Positions 5,920 through 10,424 of a stretch of 10,424 nucleotides of DNA are shown here, piece by piece (position 1 is the first letter of the stretch; every line of letters starts with the position of its first letter). The translations under genes were made by a program, and so were the position numbers. The notes beneath the pieces were generated by a model. That model ran no database searches, had not been told where the DNA came from, and saw only the letters and a program-made list of their open reading frames with translations. Source of the stretch: an uncultured Eubacteriales bacterium (GTDB lineage: Bacteria; Bacillota; Clostridia; Oscillospirales; Ruminococcaceae); the NCBI GenBank assembly GCA_900318545.1, contig ONLC01000164.1, forward strand, positions 1 to 10,424, in the 5' to 3' direction.

Positions 5920-6693
5920 TTATTCAGCCTTTGTAAAGCGTGCCCATTTATATTCGGCGGTGAGAGGAACAGTTTCATCAAACTTTCCTATCCAGCCGTC
6001 AACGCCCTTGCCGTTCCATGCGTTCATCATGATCTTGCTCGGTGTAACAGGGAGGTTTTCGTTAGCTGTGTATACAGCCTCTCCGTCAACGTACCATGTT
6101 ATGCTGTCCTCTTTCCACTCAAAGCCGTACTCGTGGAACTCCTCCGATGCGTCAAACCCGAGATCATAAAGGTACTCGTGTCCGCCCTGACCGTTTGTGT
6201 AGTAGTTAAACTGTACCTGAGTGGTATCCTTTCCGAGAAACTCTATATCTATCTCGTCCCAAGGGTTTCCGTCGGAAGGACCTGTGTAGGTGAAAAACGA
6301 TGACACAACGCCTGTATTCTTTATAGGCTTCATGCAGACCTCATAAAGTCCGTAGCCGTAAAAGTCGTTGGAACGGTACTCGCCTGCAGTGTACTCATAG
6401 GTCTTGTCGATCGTGAGCTTCATCAGACCGTCCTCAAAGGCGATGTTTTCGGTGTGCCATGAACAGTCAAAGGGCGAGCCGTTCGACCAGCCGTCAGATG
6501 CAATAAACTTATCCGATGCTCCCTTTTCAAAGTCAGCGAGCATATCATATTTGCTCTCCTCCTCAGCAGCTGCAGCAGCCGAGGAAGCATCAGCTGCCTT
6601 TGCTGAGCTCTTACCCTCGGAGGAGCTGTCACCGCAGGCAGCCATAGACATTGTCATTACAAAACAAACAAGACCGATGATGTATTTTTTCAT
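5920..6693 (-). CDS. Lipid-anchored GH16 beta-1,3-1,4-glucanase (lichenase)
   Basis: The 257-residue protein carries the GH16 lichenase signature WDEIDIEFLG, with nucleophile Glu147, helper Asp149 and acid/base Glu151. It is followed by the family stretch VQFNYYTNGQGGHEYLYDLGFDAS (given here as the region 160-183) and a WYVDG motif. Such enzymes (BglS/LicB type, EC 3.2.1.73) cut beta-1,4 bonds next to beta-1,3 bonds in cereal beta-glucan and lichenan. The start is ATG at 6693 (AAAGGG upstream), because it begins a clean signal peptide with lipobox SMAAC; Cys20 would be lipidated, tethering the enzyme to the outer face of the membrane. A Ser/Ala/Glu linker (about 21-48) separates it from the catalytic domain. 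The gene lies between two AraC genes and has its own terminator. Family and specificity are well supported. Confidence 0.95.
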   Translation of the reverse strand: MKKYIIGLVCFVMTMSMAACGDSSSEGKSSAKAADASSAAAAAEEESKYDMLADFEKGASDKFIASDGWSNGSPFDCSWHTENIAFEDGLMKLTIDKTYEYTAGEYRSNDFYGYGLYEVCMKPIKNTGVVSSFFTYTGPSDGNPWDEIDIEFLGKDTTQVQFNYYTNGQGGHEYLYDLGFDASEEFHEYGFEWKEDSITWYVDGEAVYTANENLPVTPSKIMMNAWNGKGVDGWIGKFDETVPLTAEYKWARFTKAE

Positions 6694-6725
6694 GCTATCA
6701 TACCCTTTCACAATTATATACGTTT

Positions 6726-6737
6726 CCGCACTTGCGG
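6726..6737. promoter_or_regulatory. Palindrome in the glucanase leader
   Basis: CCGCA-CT-TGCGG is a perfect 5-bp inverted repeat about 33 bp upstream of the glucanase start codon. It could be an operator or a small leader hairpin. The protein that would bind it is unknown. Confidence 0.35.
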
Positions 6738-6759
6738 TATTTCTTGTTGGTATACATGA

Positions 6760-6765
6760 ATTATA
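6760..6765 (-). promoter_or_regulatory. Candidate -10 of the glucanase promoter
   Basis: A perfect TATAAT reads on the minus strand at 6765-6760, but 17 bp upstream there is only TATAAA and no TTGACA. A second TATAAT at 6718-6713 also lacks a good -35. A weak -35 is typical of promoters that need an activator such as an AraC protein. Confidence 0.4.
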
Positions 6766-6821
6766 CACTATCGGTCTTAATTTTTATATCAGATATTTAA
6801 TACTCGTGTCACGTTTTTGTA

Positions 6822-7571
6822 CTAAGGCTTTTCGGGGGAACGCCAGTTCAGCCTGAAGTATTTTTCTCTGTACTGTTTTGGAGTAAGCCCCGTATGCTTC
6901 TTAAAGCAGGCGATAAAGTGACTGTGCGAGCTGAAGCAAAGATAGTTTCCTATATCTATTGGGTCGTAGTCAGAGAATTTGAGCATATTCTCAGCAGCGT
7001 TTATCCTCTTGGCCATAATAAAGTCAGAGATATTCATTCCGACTTCCTTTTTGAACAGCTTTGACAGGTACTGCGGAGTAAGCCCCAGCTGATCTGCAAG
7101 CTCGCCCACTCTTACACCCTTGTAGATGTTGTCATACACAAGGTCAATGCAGGTAAGAACGTGCTTTGAATACGCCTGCCCTGCGGAAACGCTCTTCATT
7201 CTTCTGGTGTATTCCATTATTACATCACGATGAAGCTGCCTTAGCCCTTCCTCGGTCTGGCAGACATCTATCTTATTGATATAAATATCACTGATCGTAT
7301 ATGCAGTTTCAGACGAGAGTCCGCCCTCAATGCAGAACCTCGCCAGCATAGCAACTGTGATTATAAGGTGATATTTGATGTTCCTGATGTTATCCTCGCT
7401 TATTCTTCCGTATCCCTCTACTGCCAGTGGAGTGTATGTGCGGTTGACGGCATCAAGATCACCGTCTCTGACAGCCGAGTAAAACTCGAGCTCCTTTTCA
7501 TAAGGGGAATGATGAATATCATTTTCGCTCTGGAAGAATTGACGGTTAGACAATTCTTTATTGATGCTCAT
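6822..7571 (-). CDS. AraC-family transcriptional regulator, intact
   Basis: The 249-residue protein has a C-terminal AraC domain with two helix-turn-helix units: HTH1 at about 153-174 (RVGELADQLGLTPQYLSKLFKK) and HTH2 at about 205-226 (IGNYLCFSSHSHFIACFKKHTG), ending in the family hallmark GLTPKQYREKY. The N-terminal part is helical rather than a cupin. Its YSAVRDGDLD and NIRNIKYHLIITVAMLARFCIEGG patterns recur in gut-clostridial AraC proteins, from memory. The start is ATG at 7571, with AAAGGAG 8 bases upstream; an upstream extension to 7685 would run through the promoter and is rejected. It is the likely activator of the adjacent glucanase, 128 bp downstream in the same direction; that link is inferred from position only. 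Confidence 0.92.
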   Translation of the reverse strand: MSINKELSNRQFFQSENDIHHSPYEKELEFYSAVRDGDLDAVNRTYTPLAVEGYGRISEDNIRNIKYHLIITVAMLARFCIEGGLSSETAYTISDIYINKIDVCQTEEGLRQLHRDVIMEYTRRMKSVSAGQAYSKHVLTCIDLVYDNIYKGVRVGELADQLGLTPQYLSKLFKKEVGMNISDFIMAKRINAAENMLKFSDYDPIDIGNYLCFSSHSHFIACFKKHTGLTPKQYREKYFRLNWRSPEKP

Positions 7572-7613
7572 GCCCCAGACTCCTTTCGGCATATACATTG
7601 TACTTGTAACCAT

Positions 7614-7642
7614 ATTATACCATACTTTCGTGCTCTTGTCAA
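7614..7642 (-). promoter_or_regulatory. Consensus promoter of the intact AraC gene
   Basis: TTGACA (7642-7637), 17-bp spacer beginning AGAG, TATAAT (7619-7614) with TGG before it. It lies 43 bp upstream of the start codon. The first ten bases, TTGACAAGAG, are identical to the promoter of the broken AraC gene. Confidence 0.82.
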
Positions 7643-7715
7643 AGCATACAGGCGGAGTAGCCTCCGCTCTCCGCCCATAGCTCACAATTTTATTTGGAGG
7701 ATATTATTCAAAGAA

Positions 7716-7754
7716 GAGTCTTGCCGGTACGGGTAAAATTATCCGACAGGTCTC
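7716..7754 (-). terminator. Probable terminator of the surface protein/binding protein operon
   Basis: On the minus strand GAGACCTGTCGG pairs imperfectly (two mismatches, one G-U) with CCGGCAAGACTC across a 15-base loop, followed by TTCTTTG. It starts 11 bases after the binding-protein stop codon and lies before the next promoter, where a terminator is expected. Confidence 0.5.
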
Positions 7755-7765
7755 ATTCCGATAAA

Positions 7766-9184
7766 TCAACCTAAGTCTTCCTGTGCCTCGTCAATGAGGT
7801 AATCTATAGCTGCCTGATTTGATGCTACCACGCTGCTCCATGTCTCTGGCTCTGCCGGGTGCATAGTAGCCTTGGTTACGTTATCGGCAAGGCTAGCGAG
7901 ATCCTTTGAAACGCCCTGACTGAACTCAAATACAGGGTGCTCAGCTGCGAGTGCGTAGATCTCCTCACGCATATCCATCATTTCATCTGTCCAGCCGTAG
8001 TCCTTCTGGAACTGCTCAAGAGTTATCTTTCTTGCAGCCTCATCGGTCTCGGCATAACGTGTGCAGTCAAGGAAAGCTGCAACGCCTTCGGGGTTAGGAG
8101 CGTTCTTGCAGATGCAGAAACCGTGAATTCTCGAAGGAACATACTGAGCATCGGAATCTGCGGAGCAGGGAACAGGAACGAACATTACATCGCCTGCAGA
8201 GAGGTCGCCGTAGGGCTTTGTAACAGACGGAGCGTCCTCAATAGCCCAGAGGCCGATCGGGTAGAACAGTGTAAGTCCCGAACCGATACCCTCACCGAAT
8301 ACGTCGCCTCTTACCTTCCACTCGTGCTCGTGCTTCGGGTAAACAACGCCGTTCTTCTGAAGCTCATACATCATATCCTGTGCCTTTGCAAGCTTAGGAT
8401 CAGCGATGTTGTTAGTGATCTTTCCGTCAGTCATACTGATAAGCGGCAGACCTGTAGACTGGGTAAGAGCATTCTCATAATACCAGCCGTCAAGAGCGAA
8501 CTTATCTTCCTCAGCGTTTGTGAACTCTACGCACATCTCGCTCATAGTATCCCAGTTCCACTTGCCCTCATGGAAGAGGTCAGCAGGCTGGTCAAAGCCG
8601 CAGTCGTCGATAGTGTTCTTATTGTAGATCCAGATGTAGCAGGGGTCAACTCTTGAGATAGCAACATAGTGCTTGCCCTGGAACATGAACTGGTCTGCTG
8701 CCGACTTCATATCTGCCCAAAGGGGAGTCGAGAAATCAATGTAGTCATCGATCGGTTCGATCATGGCCTTGATAGCACCCTTCGGGAACATATCCATATC
8801 GTCTGCACCTATGAAATCAGGTGACTTGTTTGACATGATAAGTGCTGCCAGATCGTCGAACTTTTTCTCCCATGTAGTCTGATTGTAGTTGATAACGCCG
8901 TTGTACTTGGTCTTGAAGAGTGCCAGGTCAACACCGATATCCTTATCCTCAGAGGCTGTAGGGTTTATATCCCAGAAGGAGAACCACTCGATAGTGTTGT
9001 TCTTGAGGTCTCTTGTGACCATGTCGTTAGAGAGCCTTTCAACTACCTCCTGCTGGTTTTCCTCCAGCTTCTTCTCGGGCATCGAGGAGCTAGCTCCCGA
9101 GCTGCTGGAAGAGCTTCCGCAGGCTGTAACAGCTATACACATTATAGCAGCCAAAGCTGCGCCTAATCGTTTACCTGATCTCAT
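7766..9184 (-). CDS. ABC transporter solute-binding lipoprotein, probably sugar-specific
   Basis: The 472-residue protein has a lipoprotein signal (MRSGKRLGAALAAIMC then IAVTACG; Cys22 lipidated), a Ser-rich linker (about 23-34), then a family-1 extracellular binding fold. Features typical of carbohydrate-binding members are NTIEWFSFWDINP near the start, PDFIGADDMDMFPKGAIKAM, the IYNKNTIDDCG segment and WNWDTMSEMC. Such proteins capture oligosaccharides and hand them to an ABC permease. ATG at 9184 has GGAGGT 8 bases upstream. It sits 21 bp behind the anchored surface protein and is co-transcribed with it. No permease or ATPase genes follow: the next gene is an AraC regulator with its own promoter. 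It may share a permease encoded elsewhere or act in sensing. The ligand cannot be read from sequence. Confidence 0.88.
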   Translation of the reverse strand: MRSGKRLGAALAAIMCIAVTACGSSSSSSGASSSMPEKKLEENQQEVVERLSNDMVTRDLKNNTIEWFSFWDINPTASEDKDIGVDLALFKTKYNGVINYNQTTWEKKFDDLAALIMSNKSPDFIGADDMDMFPKGAIKAMIEPIDDYIDFSTPLWADMKSAADQFMFQGKHYVAISRVDPCYIWIYNKNTIDDCGFDQPADLFHEGKWNWDTMSEMCVEFTNAEEDKFALDGWYYENALTQSTGLPLISMTDGKITNNIADPKLAKAQDMMYELQKNGVVYPKHEHEWKVRGDVFGEGIGSGLTLFYPIGLWAIEDAPSVTKPYGDLSAGDVMFVPVPCSADSDAQYVPSRIHGFCICKNAPNPEGVAAFLDCTRYAETDEAARKITLEQFQKDYGWTDEMMDMREEIYALAAEHPVFEFSQGVSKDLASLADNVTKATMHPAEPETWSSVVASNQAAIDYLIDEAQEDLG

Positions 9185-9205
9185 TAGTAGGTACCTCCGA
9201 TCAAA

Positions 9206-10141
9206 TTACTTTCTCTTAGTTACTACGAGAGCAGCACCTGCAAGAGCAACACCTGCAAATATGAGACCCTCTGCAGCACCTGTTTCAGGCTGAGCTGCCT
9301 TAGCTGTGTTGTCGCTTCCGCCGCCTGCAGGAGTAGTTGTTGTTGTGCCTGTAGTCTTTGTTGTGCTTGCAGCTGCAGTGCTGTCAGCCTTTGAGCTGTC
9401 GTCCTTCTTGGACTCATCAGCCTTCTTGGAGCTGTCGTCCTCCTTCTTGGAGGACTCATCTGCGGGCTTTGAGCTCTCATCTCCGCCTGCTGCCTCAGGA
9501 GCACCGAAGTCAAGAGTCATGTAAAGAGTACCTCCCTCAAAGCCGCCTTCTGCGTCCCAGCCCTCAGTTTCCTTGATAGCAGGGGCTACAACCTCTTGTG
9601 TATTTTCATCGATTCTGTCAGTAGGACGGATATGGAATCTGATGCCGCCCTCGGGGTCATGCTCCATCTCAGTGATGGAAAGAAGGTCGGTAAATACAGT
9701 CTCAGTACCGTCCTCTGCTACGAACTTAGCCTCTTTAACTGTAACGGCAAGAGGATAAAGATCTTCAGCAGACTTGCCTATCTTTGCTAAGCCCTCATCA
9801 AGATTGCAAACCATAACGCCCATCTCACCAAGAGAGCCCTTGCCTGACATAGTTGTGTCAGTAAGCACCTTGTTGATCTTATACTCGATAGTGATAGTAC
9901 CGTCATTGTTCTCAGTGTTCCATGTGCACCAATCGCCGTTGTTCCACTTCCAATTACCGTCATTGTTCATGAAGTAGCCCTGTGCACCTATAGCGTAATA
10001 AGCTTTGTTCATGGTCTCGTCATTCTCATCGGGGTGGATTACATCTGTCAGCTTTGTAGCTGCGAATGCACTGATCGACATACATGAAGCTGCTATAGCT
10101 GCTGCGGTCATTCCAACGAATAATTTCTTCATACTTCTCAT
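9206..10141 (-). CDS. Secreted, probably sortase-anchored surface protein with a Trp-rich N-terminal domain
   Basis: The 311-residue protein is not a family I recognise. It has a signal peptide (cleavage expected after AFA, residue 27), a folded domain of about 28-212, a low-complexity linker of about 216-283 (SSK/DESSKK repeats, then a Thr-rich run), and a cell-wall anchor tail: QPETG (284-288, an LPxTG-like motif), a hydrophobic stretch (about 291-308) and KRK. The domain starts with an aromatic cluster, GNWKWNNGDWCTWN (62-75), reminiscent of carbohydrate-binding modules. ATG at 10141 has GGAGG 9 bases upstream; the second ATG at 10132 is less well spaced. It is first in an operon with the solute-binding protein, which suggests a role in glycan capture at the cell wall. 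The anchor reading is strong; the binding role is inferred. Confidence 0.85.
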   Translation of the reverse strand: MRSMKKLFVGMTAAAIAASCMSISAFAATKLTDVIHPDENDETMNKAYYAIGAQGYFMNNDGNWKWNNGDWCTWNTENNDGTITIEYKINKVLTDTTMSGKGSLGEMGVMVCNLDEGLAKIGKSAEDLYPLAVTVKEAKFVAEDGTETVFTDLLSITEMEHDPEGGIRFHIRPTDRIDENTQEVVAPAIKETEGWDAEGGFEGGTLYMTLDFGAPEAAGGDESSKPADESSKKEDDSSKKADESKKDDSSKADSTAAASTTKTTGTTTTTPAGGGSDNTAKAAQPETGAAEGLIFAGVALAGAALVVTKRK

Positions 10142-10163
10142 GGTAAAATTCCTCCGTAATTCT

Positions 10164-10209
10164 ACAGGCTTCCTCAGCCTGTTTTTTTTCGATTCGGCTT
10201 CCTTAGCCG
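10164..10209 (-). promoter_or_regulatory. Two look-alike leader hairpins with AGGA loops
   Basis: In the 5' leader of the surface-protein operon, CGGCT-AAGGA-AGCCG (10209-10195) and ACAGGCT-GAGGA-AGCCTGT (10182-10164) present nearly the same loop on GGCT/AGCC stems. AGGA or GGA in a hairpin loop is the CsrA-type binding signature. On the plus strand the second hairpin is followed by seven Ts and reads as a perfect intrinsic terminator, which may block antisense transcription. Confidence 0.5.
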
Positions 10210-10222
10210 TTGGTATAATATT

Positions 10223-10250
10223 ATCATAGAAATTAATATAATTATATCAA
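10223..10250 (-). promoter_or_regulatory. Candidate promoter of the surface-protein operon
   Basis: TTGATA (10250-10245), 16-bp AT-rich spacer, TATGAT (10228-10223). Transcription would begin just before the first leader hairpin, leaving a leader of about 75 bases. Confidence 0.5.
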
Positions 10251-10340
10251 AAAGCTAATTTATGTAGCAAAAAAATAATCTTATTATGTGATTATCTTAG
10301 TAAAATCCGTTTTTTTCAAAAAACTATTATGTAAATTGCA

Positions 10341-10368
10341 ATAAAAATACCGCACCCTTAAAGTGCGG
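10341..10368 (-). terminator. Terminator of a gene beyond the right edge
   Basis: On the minus strand CCGCAC-loop-GTGCGG (stem 10368-10350) is followed by TATTTTTATT. This fits the end of a minus-strand gene lying to the right of the window. Confidence 0.75.
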
Positions 10369-10370
10369 CC

Positions 10371-10424
10371 AGTCTGTCGATAAACTTAAAAAAGTGCGGA
10401 ATCAGCCCTCGGCGTGTTCCTCGG
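10371..10424. repeat. Second copy of the dispersed repeat element, cut by the window edge
   Basis: GTCTGTCGATAAAC at 10372-10385 is identical to 178-191, followed by TAAA-like bases and AGTGCGGA at the same spacing and then CCTCG. About 30 of the first 40 bases match the left copy. It starts 3 bases after a terminator hairpin, like the left copy. The rest is outside the window. Confidence 0.6.

Noticed and set aside
7572..7685. N-terminal extension of the intact AraC protein
   Set aside because: It would run through a consensus promoter; the ATG at 7571 has a proper ribosome site.
9340..9500. CRISPR-like or tandem-repeat array
   Set aside because: The periodicity comes from SSKK/DESSK codons in a protein linker; there are no spacers.
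9223..9524. Gln/Arg/Ser-rich alternative frames over the surface-protein linker
   Set aside because: They are by-products of the low-complexity Ser/Lys/Thr linker coding in the main frame; none has its own ribosome site.

Overview
The window looks like chromosomal DNA of a Gram-positive fibre-degrading gut clostridium, most likely Ruminococcus or a close relative (Oscillospiraceae). This is an inference from protein style: a yloU-yloV (asp23-fakA) pair, a Ruminococcus-like lichenase, AraC regulators of the gut-clostridial type, lipoproteins with Ser-rich linkers, a cell-wall-anchor tail, and strong GGAGG ribosome sites. No 16S, tRNA, CRISPR array or transposase was found. Almost every gene lies on the minus strand, so the window is best read from right to left.

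Right part (10424 to 7700): a terminator of an upstream gene lies at the edge beside one copy of a dispersed repeat. Next is a two-gene operon: a secreted, apparently sortase-anchored surface protein with a Trp-rich domain, then an ABC solute-binding lipoprotein. No permease genes are visible. The operon's 5' leader carries two look-alike hairpins with AGGA in their loops.

Middle (7700 to 5000): an intact AraC regulator, a lipid-anchored GH16 beta-1,3-1,4-glucanase, and a second AraC regulator broken by a 4-bp tandem duplication. Together with the binding protein this suggests a small locus for sensing, cutting and capturing cereal or mixed-linkage glucan. Both AraC genes have near-consensus promoters, while the glucanase has a weak -35, consistent with activator dependence.

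Left-centre (5000 to 2900): a housekeeping Asp23-like/FakA-like operon. It is followed by a 548-base gene-free stretch that is far from empty. It holds two identical 20-bp boxes, each 11 bp before an extended -10 on the plus strand, then a long-stem RNA candidate with C-rich loops and a very strong terminator. I consider this probable small-RNA locus the most interesting part of the window.

Left (2400 to 1): an OmpR-type response regulator and its sensor kinase, reading leftward away from the RNA locus, converge on the tail of an ANTAR-domain gene. Between the two stop codons is a structured, GC-rich repeat element. It is flanked by two identical 26-bp palindromic terminator copies, as if it had inserted into a terminator once shared by both genes. 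Its first 40 or so bases recur at the right end of the window, again directly after a terminator hairpin.
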